64,000 nucleotides of DNA from Larsenimonas suaedae (GCF_023712105.1 NZ_JAMLJI010000005.1:50420-114419), one strand, 5' to 3'; counted from the first letter of the stretch, positions 47,524 to 57,885 are shown. The notes: generated from the letters alone by a model not told the origin. A program made the numbers and translations.

Positions 47524-48627
47524 TTGAACGATGTAGTGGTTATCGGCGGCGGCGTCTCAGGCCTTATGACGGCCAAGTATCTGGTGGAGGCAGGCGCAAG
47601 CGTGACGGTAATCGACCGCCAGGACTGCGCGCGTGAGGCGTCATGGGCCGGCGGCGGCATCGTTTCACCGCTTTACCCCTGGCGATACCGGCGCTGCGTC
47701 AATGAACTGGCGCGCCACTCGATTGCCGAATACCCGCAGGTGGTAACGGCACTGACGGAGGCGACCGGCATCGACCCGGAATTTTCCAGGCCTGGCATCT
47801 ACTACATCGATGTCGATGACACCGACGACATCCTTGAGTGGGCTCGCGCGCTTTCCGCCACCGTATTGCCGCAGGAAGGTCCGTCCATTGGAGCGTCGCT
47901 ACCCACCTTGTCCCACCGCTATGACAGCGGTGTTTTCATGCCGGGCCTTGGCAGCCTCAGAACGCCGAGGCTGGGGCAGGCGCTTAGGCGCTGGGCGCAG
48001 GAGTCGCCTCATGTACGCTTACTTGAGGGGGTCGAAGTAAAGCGCGTGCGCATCGATCAATCCCGGGCGATCGGCGTGGAGACCTCGCATTCGCTTTTAA
48101 GCGCCGGCGACGTGGTGGTGTGTAGTGGTGCCTGGAGCGGGGAGCTGCTGGCGGCCAATCGCATCACCCTGCCGGTGTACCCGGTCAAGGGGCAGATGCT
48201 GTTGTTCAAGGCCTCGCCTGAATTTCTGTCCCATGTGGTGCTCTCGCACGGGTTTTATGCAATTCCACGGCGGGATGGACATGTGCTTGTCGGTAGTACG
48301 TTTGAAGAGGTGGGCTTTGACAAGACGCCGAGCGAGCAGGCCCGAGCGCTGCTGTTCGATCAGGCGCTCGACCTTTTTCCTGCGTTGATCGACTGCCCGG
48401 TCGTCCACCACTGGGCGGGCCTGCGCCCGGGCGCGCCAGATAGCATCCCCCATATCGGGCCGGTTGCCGACATCAAGGGGCTCTGGGTGAACGCCGGCCA
48501 CTTCGGAAACGGCGTGGTTCTGGCGCCCGGGGCCAGCCGTTTATTGGTCGAGCAGATGACAGGCGATCCCTGCTGCGTGGATCCGGCCTCGTATCACACG
48601 GCGCTCAAGAACTGCGCCATGGGTTAA
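47524..48627 (+). CDS. thiO: FAD-dependent glycine oxidase-like protein ThiO
   Basis: 367-residue DAO-family flavoprotein. ThiO oxidises glycine to iminoglycine for the thiazole half of thiamin. FAD motif VVVIGGGVSGLMTAKYL at 4-20, EASWAGGGIVSPLYPW near 37-52, and C-terminal HHWAGLRPGAPDSIPHIGP near 297-315. It starts with TTG at 47524, right after a stop codon and 7-8 bases behind AGGGGTG; no ATG or GTG keeps the FAD motif at proper distance. Convergent with the PP0621-like gene, the stops overlapping by 2-3 bases. Other amino acid oxidase activity cannot be excluded. Confidence 0.87.
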   Translation: MNDVVVIGGGVSGLMTAKYLVEAGASVTVIDRQDCAREASWAGGGIVSPLYPWRYRRCVNELARHSIAEYPQVVTALTEATGIDPEFSRPGIYYIDVDDTDDILEWARALSATVLPQEGPSIGASLPTLSHRYDSGVFMPGLGSLRTPRLGQALRRWAQESPHVRLLEGVEVKRVRIDQSRAIGVETSHSLLSAGDVVVCSGAWSGELLAANRITLPVYPVKGQMLLFKASPEFLSHVVLSHGFYAIPRRDGHVLVGSTFEEVGFDKTPSEQARALLFDQALDLFPALIDCPVVHHWAGLRPGAPDSIPHIGPVADIKGLWVNAGHFGNGVVLAPGASRLLVEQMTGDPCCVDPASYHTALKNCAMG

Positions 48628-48872
48628 TGGCGATCGTTTCGTTGCAGGTACTGCACCCGATGCGCCTGACAGCAAAAGTGATCCGCCCCGTGGCGCACGG
48701 CGTCCGGCTCCGGTATGTGCAGCTGGCACTGAGCGCAGCGCACCATGCGGTGTTCCTCATTCGAATGGGCGGCCGGGTTTGACGCCTTGAGCGACCGCGT
48801 TTTGCGCTTGAGTGCGCGATAGGCCATGAAGCCAAGCCATATGAGCGCAAGAAGGATCAGAAAGCGTGCCAT
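48624..48872 (-). CDS. PP0621-family small membrane zinc-ribbon-like protein
   Basis: 82-residue protein: one hydrophobic segment (FLILLALIWLGFMAYRAL at 4-21), a basic stretch, and a C-terminal CAQC...FCCQAH pattern that may bind zinc. It resembles the uncharacterised PP0621 family of Pseudomonas. ATG 48872 has AAGGAA upstream and replaces a longer frame. Function unknown. Faces thiO tail to tail and is divergent from nadE across 154 bp that show no gene. Confidence 0.75.
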   Translation of the reverse strand: MARFLILLALIWLGFMAYRALKRKTRSLKASNPAAHSNEEHRMVRCAQCQLHIPEPDAVRHGADHFCCQAHRVQYLQRNDRH

Positions 48873-49026
48873 GATATTCCTTGGTAGGTCACCGTTCACA
48901 ATGCGTACAATGAGCCCATGTTATCAAACAGCCGCCTGAATGACCGCTACTCAGACCGAGCGTGACGTTCGGGCGCGAGCCATGTAGTCGGCGCAAGGCG
49001 CCCCGGGAATAAAAGAAAGGTTGTTC

Positions 49027-50694
49027 ATGGATCAAGAGTATTCAACCCCATCGGATGCAACGTCGTTGACCGTGGTCATGGCCCAGCTCGACCCGCTGGT
49101 CGGTGACGTCAGGGGCAACGCCCTGAAAGCTATCGAAGGTGTGCGCGAGGCGCGAATCGAACATCACGCTGACATCGTCGTGCTGCCTGAGCTTTTCCTG
49201 ACAGGCTATCCCCCTGAGGATTTGCTGCTGCGTGATTCGATGCACGCCCGGGTCGAGGAGGCGCTTGAGACCATGGCCGCGCAGATGGCCTCCGATGTAC
49301 TGGTCGTGATCGGGTATCCCGCTCTTAGAGACGGCAAGCGTTATAACGTCGCCGGTGCCCTGTATGGCGGTCAGTGGCTTCATGAATACCGCAAGCAGGC
49401 CCTGCCCAATTACCTGGTCTTCGACGAGCAGCGCTATTTCGAGGCAGGAAATGCGCCGTGCGTATTCGAGTTCAAGGGGGCACGACTGGCGCTTCTGATC
49501 TGTGAGGACTTGTGGGACGACGGCCCCATCGAGCGGATCAAGGATCAGGGCGTCGATATCATTCTTTCCCCCAATGGCTCGCCTTACCACGTCGACAAGT
49601 TCGAGGAGCGTGTGGCGCTGATGAGCCAGCGCGCCCGCCAGGCCGGTGCCAGTATTGTCTACGTCAACCAGATCGGCGGTCAGGATGAGCTGGTGTTCGA
49701 TGGGGCATCTTTTGCACTCGATGCAAACGGTGACACCGTTGTCCAGGCGCCGGCCTGGGAAGTGGGGATCATGCCGGTACAGTTCGAACGTCGCGATGAG
49801 CGTTTCGTGCCGCTTGCCGGTGAGCGCTACCCCTGGCCCACGGATGAGGAGTCGCTTTACTGCGCGCTGGTCTCCGGTGTGCGGGACTACGTCAATAAAA
49901 GCGGGTTCAAGGGCGTGGTGCTCGGACTTTCAGGCGGCATCGATTCGGGCCTGTCACTTGCCATCGCGGTCGATGCACTCGGCGCTGATCGAGTGCACGC
50001 GGTCATGATGCCCTATCACTACACCGCTGAAATCTCGCGAGAAGACGCCGCCGAGCAGGCCCGGGCGCTCGGGGTCGAGTACGACGTCATGCCGATCGCG
50101 CCGATGGTTGAGGCCTTCACCGAGACGTTATCGCAAAGCTTCGAAGGGCTTGCACGCGACACGACCGAGGAAAACCTTCAGTCGCGCTGTCGTGGCGTGC
50201 TGTTGATGGCGATCTCCAACAAGAAGGGCCTGATGGTACTGACGACAGGCAACAAGAGCGAAATGGCGGTCGGCTACGCCACGCTTTATGGAGATATGGT
50301 CGGTGGCTATAACGCGCTCAAGGACGTCTACAAGACCTGGGTGTATCGACTGGCGCGCTGGCGCAATCAGCAGGGCGACGGCGAGATGATTCCCGATCGG
50401 GTGATTACGCGCCCGCCGTCGGCTGAGTTGGCGCCGGATCAGAAGGACTCCGACTCCCTGCCCGAGTACGACGTACTCGATGGGATTCTTCGCTGCTACA
50501 TCGAGGGCGATGAGAGCCTTGAAACCATCGTTGGGCGCGGGTATCAGCATGACGATGTCGAGCGCACCATTCGTCTGGTCGATCGTAACGAATACAAGCG
50601 GCGCCAGGCCCCACCAGGCGTACGTGTGACCCGGCGAGGCTTTGGCCGCGACCGGCGCTACCCGATCGTCAACGGCTGGCAGCCCGGTAATTGA
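49027..50694 (+). CDS. nadE: Glutamine-dependent NAD+ synthetase
   Basis: 555-residue two-domain enzyme for the last step of NAD synthesis. N-terminal nitrilase-like glutaminase (1-260) with the catalytic Cys in LLICEDLWDDG near 158; C-terminal ATP-pyrophosphatase synthetase domain with LGLSGGIDSGLSLAI near 299 and TTGNKSEMAVGYATLYGD near 405. ATG 49027 is 6 bases after GAAAGG. The product serves, among many, the formate dehydrogenase and dehydrogenases here. Followed by a strong terminator. Confidence 0.96.
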   Translation: MDQEYSTPSDATSLTVVMAQLDPLVGDVRGNALKAIEGVREARIEHHADIVVLPELFLTGYPPEDLLLRDSMHARVEEALETMAAQMASDVLVVIGYPALRDGKRYNVAGALYGGQWLHEYRKQALPNYLVFDEQRYFEAGNAPCVFEFKGARLALLICEDLWDDGPIERIKDQGVDIILSPNGSPYHVDKFEERVALMSQRARQAGASIVYVNQIGGQDELVFDGASFALDANGDTVVQAPAWEVGIMPVQFERRDERFVPLAGERYPWPTDEESLYCALVSGVRDYVNKSGFKGVVLGLSGGIDSGLSLAIAVDALGADRVHAVMMPYHYTAEISREDAAEQARALGVEYDVMPIAPMVEAFTETLSQSFEGLARDTTEENLQSRCRGVLLMAISNKKGLMVLTTGNKSEMAVGYATLYGDMVGGYNALKDVYKTWVYRLARWRNQQGDGEMIPDRVITRPPSAELAPDQKDSDSLPEYDVLDGILRCYIEGDESLETIVGRGYQHDDVERTIRLVDRNEYKRRQAPPGVRVTRRGFGRDRRYPIVNGWQPGN

Positions 50695-50713
50695 ACCTGT
50701 TCCTGCGCGCATA

Positions 50714-50741
50714 AAAAAACCCTGCCTAGGCAGGGTTTTTT
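50714..50741. terminator. Bidirectional terminator between nadE and bamD
   Basis: A-run, CCCTGCC/GGCAGGG stem around TA, T-run; fully symmetrical and placed between two convergent genes. Confidence 0.92.
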
Positions 50742-50758
50742 ATTGGCCCGGGCTGTCA

Positions 50759-51568
50759 TCAGCCAGCGCCGTGTGCTTTCAGCGGTTTGGCATCAACGTA
50801 GCGTGGCACGAACGTGGCGCCTCGCAGTCGGTCATTTTTCGGATCGTTCTTGATCAGCTCGGTCAGAACTTCTCTTGCGCGATCCTTCATGCCAAGGCCC
50901 AGATAGCCTTCCACCATTACCGCAAGCGCATCGCGTGTGGCCGGTGTCTGCGGGTAATGATCGATAACCCACTGGCCGCGCTTGACCGCCGCAGTGTAGG
51001 CCTCTTTGCGCAGATAGAAATCGGCGGCCTGCAGTTCGTTTCGAGCCAGCACGTTTCGAAGATAAATGATGCGCTGTCGGGCATCGGGGGCGTAGGGGCT
51101 GTCCGGGAAGCGACGAACCAGCTCGCCGAAATCGACGTAGGCATCCCGGGTCGCGCCGAGATCGCGTTTTGAAATGTCGATCAGATCAAGGCCTTCAAGA
51201 CTGAACCGGCCGGCCTCCCAGGCCGCGAGACCGCGCAGGTAATAGGCGTAATCGACCTGAGCGTTGTCCGGGTGCAGACGAATGAAGCGGCTGGCTGCAG
51301 CGCGTGTCTGATCCCAGTTCTCAACCTGGTAGTAGCCGTAGATCAGCTCGAGCTGAGCCTGTTCGGCGTAGTCGCCGAACGGGTAGCGGCTGTCCAGCGC
51401 TTCCAGATAGTTGACCGCCGCCGAATAGCGCCCATCGTCGAGTGCCTTCTGGGCTTGTTGATAAAGTTGTTGCTCAGGAGCGTCCTGAGTCTGCTTGTTG
51501 CCGTCGCCTGCGCAACCGGCCAGCAGGCCCAGCGTCAACGCGAGTACACTCAGAGAAATGGCGCGCAT
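50759..51568 (-). CDS. bamD: Outer-membrane assembly lipoprotein BamD
   Basis: About 269-residue lipoprotein of the BAM complex, which inserts beta-barrel proteins into the outer membrane. Signal peptide with lipobox LLAGC near 14-18, then five TPR-like repeats (LYQQAQKALDDGRYSAAVNYL, in parts; FPDSPYAPDARQRIIYLRN). ATG 51568 lies 5 bases after GAGGA; ATG 51571 is equally possible, and longer frames start before the signal peptide. It is divergent from rluD, a conserved arrangement. Confidence 0.95.
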   Translation of the reverse strand: MRAISLSVLALTLGLLAGCAGDGNKQTQDAPEQQLYQQAQKALDDGRYSAAVNYLEALDSRYPFGDYAEQAQLELIYGYYQVENWDQTRAAASRFIRLHPDNAQVDYAYYLRGLAAWEAGRFSLEGLDLIDISKRDLGATRDAYVDFGELVRRFPDSPYAPDARQRIIYLRNVLARNELQAADFYLRKEAYTAAVKRGQWVIDHYPQTPATRDALAVMVEGYLGLGMKDRAREVLTELIKNDPKNDRLRGATFVPRYVDAKPLKAHGAG

Positions 51569-51710
51569 CATTTTCCTCATATCGGGCATTTCTTGATGGG
51601 CGTGATAGACTTCGCCGCGATGATCCGTCAAGCCCTCGGGCTTTGATCGGGTACTATAAAGCATCACTTGATGATAAGACACCTTGGGGCATCGACGCCC
51701 GGGAGAGTGG

Positions 51711-52673
51711 ATGGCCGATAAGATAGAGCGCGACCGGACGGTACCGGACGAAATGATGGGATGGCGTCTGGATCAGGCGGCGGCGGAGCTGTTCAGCGAG
51801 TTCTCTCGCCAGCGTCTCAAACAGTGGATCAACGAACAGGCCCTGTTGTGCGATGGGGCGCCGGCCAAGCCCAAATCAAAGGTACAGGGCGGCGAATCCT
51901 TGACCATCAACGCCGAGCTGGCGCCTCAGGGCGACTGGACGCCGGAAGCCATTGAACTTGATATTCGCTTCGAAGATGACAGTGTCCTGGTGATCAACAA
52001 GCCCTCGGGGCTCGTGGTGCATCCGGCGGCGGGCAACTACGATGGCACGCTGTTGAATGCGCTGATTCATCACTGTCCCTCGCTTACCCAGCTGCCCCGA
52101 GCCGGCATCGTGCATCGACTCGACAAGCTGACCACGGGGCTTATGGTCGTTGCGAAAACACTGCAGGCTCAGACCTCGCTGGTGGAGCAGCTTCAGGAAA
52201 AAACGGTCACGCGTGAGTACGACGCCATCGTCAATGGCCCCATGATCGCGGGTGGCCACGTCGACCAGCCCATCGGGCGCCACCCGAAGGACCGCAAGCG
52301 CCAGGCTGTGGTCAGCGCTGGCAAGCCGGCCGTGACGCATTACCGCGTTCAGGAACGTTTTCGTGGCCATACGCACGTGCGCTGCAGGCTTGAGACCGGG
52401 CGAACGCACCAGATCCGCGTTCACATGGCCCATGTGCATCACCCGCTGGTCGGTGATCCGGTCTATGGTGGCCGGCTTAAACAGGTGGCCGGTGCCAGTG
52501 AGGTGCTCAAGGAGACGTTGCGCGGCTTCAATCGACAGGCGCTACATGCGCGGCGCTTGAGCTTCGATCACCCTGACCACGGCGAGCCGGTGACGATCGA
52601 AGCCGAGTTGCCGGATGACATGCAGATCTTGCTGCATCACCTTCGAACCGACACGGAAGAATACGCGTCATGA
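51711..52673 (+). CDS. rluD: 23S rRNA pseudouridine synthase RluD
   Basis: 320-residue enzyme that modifies U1911, U1915 and U1917 in helix 69. S4-like domain at 20-80 (RLDQAAAELFSEFSRQRLKQWI, in parts), catalytic domain with the Asp in GIVHRLDKLTTGLMVVAK near 136 and RTHQIRVHMAH near 230. ATG 51711 is behind GGGAGAG; a longer frame starts within the promoter region. Overlaps pgeF by ATGA. Confidence 0.96.
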   Translation: MADKIERDRTVPDEMMGWRLDQAAAELFSEFSRQRLKQWINEQALLCDGAPAKPKSKVQGGESLTINAELAPQGDWTPEAIELDIRFEDDSVLVINKPSGLVVHPAAGNYDGTLLNALIHHCPSLTQLPRAGIVHRLDKLTTGLMVVAKTLQAQTSLVEQLQEKTVTREYDAIVNGPMIAGGHVDQPIGRHPKDRKRQAVVSAGKPAVTHYRVQERFRGHTHVRCRLETGRTHQIRVHMAHVHHPLVGDPVYGGRLKQVAGASEVLKETLRGFNRQALHARRLSFDHPDHGEPVTIEAELPDDMQILLHHLRTDTEEYAS

Positions 52674-53413
52674 TTCCCTCCCGACCGACCCTGTTGCTGC
52701 CCGAATGGGAGGCGCCCAGCACCGTGGGTGCGTTCATGACCACGCGGGAAACCGGGCCGAGTCGGGCGCCGTACACGGCTTTCAACCCGGCCATGCACGT
52801 CGGCGATGACGCAGAGACCGTCTCGCTTTGCCGTCAGTTGATCAGCGATGAGATCGGTGATGACCGCCCGATCCTCTGGCTCGATCAGGTGCACGGCACC
52901 ACCGTTCAGCGCCGGTTCGAGACCGCGCCAAAAGCCGACGCCGCCATCGCCTATGATGCCGAGTACGCCTGTGCGGTGATGACCGCTGATTGCCTGCCGC
53001 TGTTTATCTGCGATGGCGCCGGTACGCAGGTCTCGGTGGTTCATGCCGGGTGGCGCGGCCTGCGTGACGGCGTGATTGAAGCGGCCATTGATGCGTTCGA
53101 GGCTGATCCAGCGGATCTTCTTGTCTGGCTCGGTCCTGCCATCTCAAATGCGCAGTTCGAAGTCGGCGAAGAGGTGCGTGAGGCGTTTCTCGAGGTGCAG
53201 CCCGAGGCGTTCAAGGCGTTTGATCCAAGCCCGTATCGGCTCAAGCATTACATGGGCGATCTGTACAAGCTTGCAAGACAGCGTCTGACCGGGCTCGGGG
53301 TGCATCGCATCAGCGGTGGGCATTTCTGTACCGCCTCCGACGAGCGGTTCTATTCCTACCGCCGTGACGGCGTCACCGGCCGCATGGCAAGCGTTATCTG
53401 GCTGGCGCGCTGA
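52670..53413 (+). CDS. pgeF: Peptidoglycan editing factor PgeF (YfiH/DUF152)
   Basis: 247-residue laccase-fold protein; E. coli homologues remove wrongly placed amino acids from peptidoglycan precursors, and others were called polyphenol oxidase. Metal-site residues are in VMTADCLPLFICD near 103, VVHAGWRGLRDG near 123 and HFCTASDERFYSYRRDG near 217. It starts inside the rluD stop (ATGA). Downstream lies the heat-shock promoter of clpB. Confidence 0.94.
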   Translation: MIPSRPTLLLPEWEAPSTVGAFMTTRETGPSRAPYTAFNPAMHVGDDAETVSLCRQLISDEIGDDRPILWLDQVHGTTVQRRFETAPKADAAIAYDAEYACAVMTADCLPLFICDGAGTQVSVVHAGWRGLRDGVIEAAIDAFEADPADLLVWLGPAISNAQFEVGEEVREAFLEVQPEAFKAFDPSPYRLKHYMGDLYKLARQRLTGLGVHRISGGHFCTASDERFYSYRRDGVTGRMASVIWLAR

Positions 53414-53445
53414 GCAAGTCTGACTGGGTTTTTTAGCGCGCCCTA

Positions 53446-53474
53446 CCTTGAAATCCATCGGTTCGCCACTATCT
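53446..53474 (+). promoter_or_regulatory. Sigma-32-like heat-shock promoter of clpB
   Basis: Perfect CTTGAAA at 53446 and CACTATCTA at 53466, 13 bases apart; consensus CTTGAAA-N(13-14)-CCCCATNTA. It lies 80 bp before clpB, a known sigma-32 target in E. coli. Confidence 0.75.
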
Positions 53475-53555
53475 ATAAGTCATCATTGAACTAAATGGCA
53501 TCGCTGATTCAGGGGCTTTCGAGCCACTTGAGCCCAGATGCCTGGAGGATGACTC

Positions 53556-56141
53556 ATGAGAATGGATCGACTGACCAGCAAGCTTCAAAACGCACTCGCC
53601 GACGCTCAGTCGCTCGCGGTCGGGCGGGGCCATAACGAGCTGCAGCCCGCCCATGTGTTGAGCGCGCTATTCGATGCGCGTGACAGCGGCTTCAAATCGC
53701 TGATTCAAAAGGCCGGTGGCAACCCCGACCAGGTGCGCCGCGGGCTGGAATCGCACCTTGATAACCTGCCGACCGTCAGCCAGTTCGACGGCAACGTCGG
53801 CATGAGCCAGTCGCTCGGCCAGCTTCTGAATCTGGCCGACCGCGAGGCGCAAGGCCGCGGCGATCAATACGTCGCCAGCGAGCTGCTGCTGGTGGCCGCG
53901 CTTGAAATGAAGCACGACGTCAGCAAGCTCTTGAAGCAGGCCGGACTCGATGCCAAGCACGTGCGCGCCGCGATCGATCAGCTTCGAGGCGGCGAGACGG
54001 TCGATGACGCATCCGCTGAAGAGACCCGTGAGGCGCTCGAGAAGTACACCACCGACCTGACTGCGCGTGCCGCCAGTGGCAAGCTTGATCCCGTGATCGG
54101 CCGAGACGAGGAAATTCGCCGAACCATTCAGGTGCTTCAGCGCCGCACCAAGAACAACCCGGTCCTGATCGGTGAGCCTGGTGTGGGCAAGACCGCCATT
54201 GTCGAGGGGCTCGCCAGCCGTATCGTCAATGGTGAAGTGCCGGAAGGGCTCAAGAACAAGCGTGTTCTGTCGCTTGATCTCGGTGCGCTGCTGGCCGGGG
54301 CCAAGTACCGCGGCGATTTCGAGGAGCGCCTCAAGGGCGTGCTCAATGAGCTGTCAAAGGAAGAGGGTCGGGTGATTCTCTTCATCGACGAGCTGCACAC
54401 CATGGTCGGTGCGGGCAAGGCCGAAGGCTCGATGGACGCGGGCAACATGCTCAAACCCGCGCTTGCCCGCGGTGAGCTTCACTGCGTGGGCGCGACCACT
54501 CTTGATGAATATCGCCAGGACATTGAAAAGGACGCCGCGCTCGAGCGTCGCTTTCAGAAAGTCCTGGTCGATGAGCCGTCCGAAGAAGACACCATCGCGA
54601 TTCTTCGCGGGTTGAAAGAGCGTTACGAGGTCCATCACGGCGTCGATATTACCGATTCGGCGATCATCGCGGCGGCCAAGCTTTCCACGCGCTACATCAC
54701 CGACCGGCAGCTGCCGGACAAGGCCATCGATCTGATCGATGAGGCCGCCTCGCGCATTCGCATGGAGATGGATTCCAAGCCCGAGGAAATGGACCGGCTC
54801 GAACGGCGCCTGATTCAGCTCAAGATCGAGCGCGAGGCGCTCAAGAAAGAGACCGATGAGGCGTCCCGTCGCCGGCTCGAAACGCTCGAGACCACCATCG
54901 GTGAGCTTGAGCGTGAATACGCCGACCTCGACGAGGTCTGGACCGCCGAGAAAGCGAGTCTTCAGGGCGCGGCTCAGTACAAGGCCGAGCTCGAGCAGGC
55001 CCGTATCGAGCTTGAGACCGCGCGGCGACAGGGCGATCTCGGGAAAATGTCCGAGCTTCAGTACGGCCGGATTCCAGAGCTTGAGCGCAAGATCAGCGAG
55101 GCCGGCGAAGCCGAGCAGACGCCGCTTCATCTGCTGCGCTCCAACGTGACCGAGGAAGAGATTGCCGAGGTGGTGTCACGCTGGACCGGCATTCCGGTGG
55201 CCAAGATGCTCGAAGGCGAGCGCGACAAGCTGCTGCGCATGGAAGAGGCACTGCATGAGCGCGTAATCGGTCAAAACGAAGCAGTAGAGGCGGTTTCCAA
55301 TGCGGTGCGTCGCTCGCGCGCCGGCATCAGTGATCCGAACCGACCGAACGGCTCGTTCCTGTTTCTCGGGCCAACCGGGGTCGGCAAGACCGAGCTGTGC
55401 AAGTCGCTTGCCAACTTCCTGTTCGATACCGAAGAGGCCATGGTGCGCATCGATATGTCCGAGTTCATGGAGAAGCATTCCGTGGCTCGCTTGATCGGGG
55501 CGCCGCCGGGGTACGTCGGCTATGAAGAGGGCGGCTATCTGACCGAAGCCGTTCGCCGCAAGCCCTATTCGGTGCTGCTGCTTGATGAGGTCGAAAAGGC
55601 CCACCCGGATGTGTTCAATATCCTGTTGCAGGTGCTGGAAGACGGTCGACTGACCGACGGTCAGGGGCGCACGGTCGACTTCCGTAACACCGTAGTGGTC
55701 ATGACCTCGAACATGGGCAGCGACGTCATTCAGGCCTTTGGCGGCGGTGAATCCGACTACGACGCGATGAAGCGCTCGGTCATGGACGTGGTCAGTAACC
55801 ACTTCCGGCCCGAGCTGATCAACCGCATCGATGAGGTCGTGGTGTTCCACGCTCTGGCGAAAAATGAGATTGCGCGGATTGCCTCGATCCAGCTCGACCG
55901 CCTGCGTCAGCGCCTCAAGGAGCGTGACATGGCGCTTGAGGTTTCGGAGGCTGCGATGGCGAAACTGGCCGAGGCCGGATTTGACCCGGTCTACGGTGCC
56001 CGCCCGCTCAAGCGTGCGATTCAGAGTCAGCTCGAAAACCCGTTGGCGCAGGCGCTGCTGTCCGGACGCTTCGGGCCGGGCGACACCATCGAGGTGGATG
56101 TCGAGGACGATGCGCTGTCGTTCCATACCAAATCGGCGTAA
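53556..56141 (+). CDS. clpB: Disaggregase ClpB
   Basis: 861-residue hexameric AAA+ chaperone that pulls proteins from aggregates with DnaK. N domain 1-145; NBD1 with Walker [15 protein letters not shown] near 206 and Walker [12 protein letters not shown] near 272; coiled-coil M domain about 400-525; NBD2 with [14 protein letters not shown] near 605 and [15 protein letters not shown] near 674. GGAGG is 8 bases before the ATG; a second ATG lies two codons in. Monocistronic, with a heat-shock promoter and a very long palindromic terminator. Confidence 0.97.
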   Translation: MRMDRLTSKLQNALADAQSLAVGRGHNELQPAHVLSALFDARDSGFKSLIQKAGGNPDQVRRGLESHLDNLPTVSQFDGNVGMSQSLGQLLNLADREAQGRGDQYVASELLLVAALEMKHDVSKLLKQAGLDAKHVRAAIDQLRGGETVDDASAEETREALEKYTTDLTARAASGKLDPVIGRDEEIRRTIQVLQRRTKNNPVLIGEPGVGKTAIVEGLASRIVNGEVPEGLKNKRVLSLDLGALLAGAKYRGDFEERLKGVLNELSKEEGRVILFIDELHTMVGAGKAEGSMDAGNMLKPALARGELHCVGATTLDEYRQDIEKDAALERRFQKVLVDEPSEEDTIAILRGLKERYEVHHGVDITDSAIIAAAKLSTRYITDRQLPDKAIDLIDEAASRIRMEMDSKPEEMDRLERRLIQLKIEREALKKETDEASRRRLETLETTIGELEREYADLDEVWTAEKASLQGAAQYKAELEQARIELETARRQGDLGKMSELQYGRIPELERKISEAGEAEQTPLHLLRSNVTEEEIAEVVSRWTGIPVAKMLEGERDKLLRMEEALHERVIGQNEAVEAVSNAVRRSRAGISDPNRPNGSFLFLGPTGVGKTELCKSLANFLFDTEEAMVRIDMSEFMEKHSVARLIGAPPGYVGYEEGGYLTEAVRRKPYSVLLLDEVEKAHPDVFNILLQVLEDGRLTDGQGRTVDFRNTVVVMTSNMGSDVIQAFGGGESDYDAMKRSVMDVVSNHFRPELINRIDEVVVFHALAKNEIARIASIQLDRLRQRLKERDMALEVSEAAMAKLAEAGFDPVYGARPLKRAIQSQLENPLAQALLSGRFGPGDTIEVDVEDDALSFHTKSA

Positions 56142-56160
56142 GCGCAATATCTTTCCATGC

Positions 56161-56216
56161 CGCATTGACGTAATAAAAAACCCCGCCTAGGCGGGGTTTT
56201 TTATTACGTCAATGCG
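56161..56216. terminator. Perfect 56-bp palindromic bidirectional terminator
   Basis: Arms of 28 bases match without error around a central TA. The core is an A-run, CCCCGCC/GGCGGGG stem and T-run; the symmetry goes on for 13 bases beyond the T-run. Lies between convergent clpB and trehalase genes. The 88 bp after it hold nothing recognisable. Confidence 0.93.
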
Positions 56217-56304
56217 TAGCTCTAAGGGGCGTGATGATCACCTATGAGTAGTAGGCGTACCGCGTAATCGAGCATCGCTTTGACGCGATGACCGGTTCAG
56301 GCGC

Positions 56305-57885
56305 CTAACAGGTGTCGGAGGCGACGTCAGGGTAGAGGTCCATCAGTGCGCGCAGGACGCCATTGGTCCAGCCGAAGCCGTCCTGGGCCGGATATTCACC
56401 GCCCTCGGCGCGCTTCTTGTCGACCACGTTATACTTTTCGATCAGTTTGCCTTCCTCGCAGAAACGCTCGATGTTGGTTTCGATCCAGCGACTGGCGATG
56501 TCGCGCGCGAGCGCGCGCTGACCGTAGTGACGAAGTCCGATCACCGAGACCCACTGCAGGGGTGCCCAGCCGTTGGGCTTGTCCCATTGCTCTTCGGTTT
56601 CGAGATTGGTGGCGCTGAGTCCGCCCCGCTCCAGCAGGTGGCGCTCCATTGCGCGGGCGGTGCGCTCTGCCTGATCGGTGGTGGCGGCCTGCACGTAGAG
56701 CGGAAAGGCCATGGCGCCGCTGACGCTCTGGGTCTGTGTGCGCTCGTGCCAGAGATAGTCGCGGAAGAAGCCGGCGTCATCGTCCCAGAAGAGGGTGCGA
56801 ATTACGTCGCGCCGCTTGCGGGCACGCTGCTGATAGAACCGGGTCTGGGTCATGTTGTCTTCGAGTTCGAAACCGCGGGCGATCATCGCCTCCAGACGAT
56901 ACATCAGGCAGTTCAGATCCACCGGTGCGACATCTATGGTACGAATCGTTGCCAGATGATGACCGTCGGCCAGCCAGCGAGAGCTAAAATCCCAGCCGCT
57001 TTCACCGGCGGCGCGAATGTTGCGCCAGACGTCTTCGTGAGGCCGTGAAATATGGCGCGCGGTCAGGATGTCCTCTCGGAACGATTCTGGGCGGGGCGTG
57101 TTTTCATCGTCCCAGTAGCGGTTCAGCAGGGTGCCATCAGAAAGCTTGATTACTCGGCGATGAGACTGCTCCGGCGGAAGCGTATCCGCGCCATCCATCC
57201 AGTAGTTGTATTCCTTTACCAGCATCGGCAGGTAGTGACGATAGATGCCATCGCCCTCGTGCAATGCGCGCATGGCGACCATGGCCGAAAAGAACGGCGG
57301 TTGGGAGCGCGACAGGTAGTAGGTGCGGTTGCCATTGGGAACATGACCGTAGGTTTCGATCAGAAACGCGAAGTTGTCGGTCATTTCCCGCACCGTGCGA
57401 TCAAGGCCGCTGACCTGTAGCCCGAGCATGGTGAAGTAACTGTCCCAGTAATACACCTCGTTGAATCGACCGCCGGGCACCACGTAGTCGTACGGTAGCG
57501 GCAGACGTGAGGAGTGCGGGTTCAGGTCCGTACCGAGATGCCGGGTCAGTACCGGCCAAAGCTGGTCGATGTGCTTGGAGATCGATTGGCCGGGCTCGGG
57601 GGTGTAATCCTGCTCGGTGTCCTGTTCGACGAAATGTGCCTCGATGAACGTTTTCAACGCTTCATCGCTGAACGGGCCATGCTTTTCCTTGATCGCCCGG
57701 TAATGAGACAGCACGGTTTCAGGCGGCAGGGACGGAACCATATCGACGAACGTTTTACTGTCGGCAAAGAGATGACGGTTCTGAACGTCCATAAAAAGAT
57801 CGCCCCAGAGCTTGGGTGGGGCAGGGGTCGTTTTATGCAGTGCGTGCTGAGGGGCCGCGTTACCGCTTTGTTTGTCAGTCGCCAT
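56305..57885 (-). CDS. treF: Cytoplasmic trehalase, GH37
   Basis: 526-residue enzyme hydrolysing trehalose to two glucoses. Both GH37 signatures are present: PGGRFNEVYYWDSYF near 138-152 and QWDKPNGWAPLQW near 432-444; the Asp and Glu acid/base residues of the family are in place (RAAGESGWDFSSRW; EGGEYPAQDGFGW). No signal peptide, so cytoplasmic like TreF. ATG 57885 has GGAGCG six bases upstream; the frame open far upstream is in the ilvI leader and lacks family similarity. In a halotolerant cell it may clear trehalose after osmotic downshift (inference). No trehalose synthesis genes nearby. Confidence 0.94.
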   Translation of the reverse strand: MATDKQSGNAAPQHALHKTTPAPPKLWGDLFMDVQNRHLFADSKTFVDMVPSLPPETVLSHYRAIKEKHGPFSDEALKTFIEAHFVEQDTEQDYTPEPGQSISKHIDQLWPVLTRHLGTDLNPHSSRLPLPYDYVVPGGRFNEVYYWDSYFTMLGLQVSGLDRTVREMTDNFAFLIETYGHVPNGNRTYYLSRSQPPFFSAMVAMRALHEGDGIYRHYLPMLVKEYNYWMDGADTLPPEQSHRRVIKLSDGTLLNRYWDDENTPRPESFREDILTARHISRPHEDVWRNIRAAGESGWDFSSRWLADGHHLATIRTIDVAPVDLNCLMYRLEAMIARGFELEDNMTQTRFYQQRARKRRDVIRTLFWDDDAGFFRDYLWHERTQTQSVSGAMAFPLYVQAATTDQAERTARAMERHLLERGGLSATNLETEEQWDKPNGWAPLQWVSVIGLRHYGQRALARDIASRWIETNIERFCEEGKLIEKYNVVDKKRAEGGEYPAQDGFGWTNGVLRALMDLYPDVASDTC

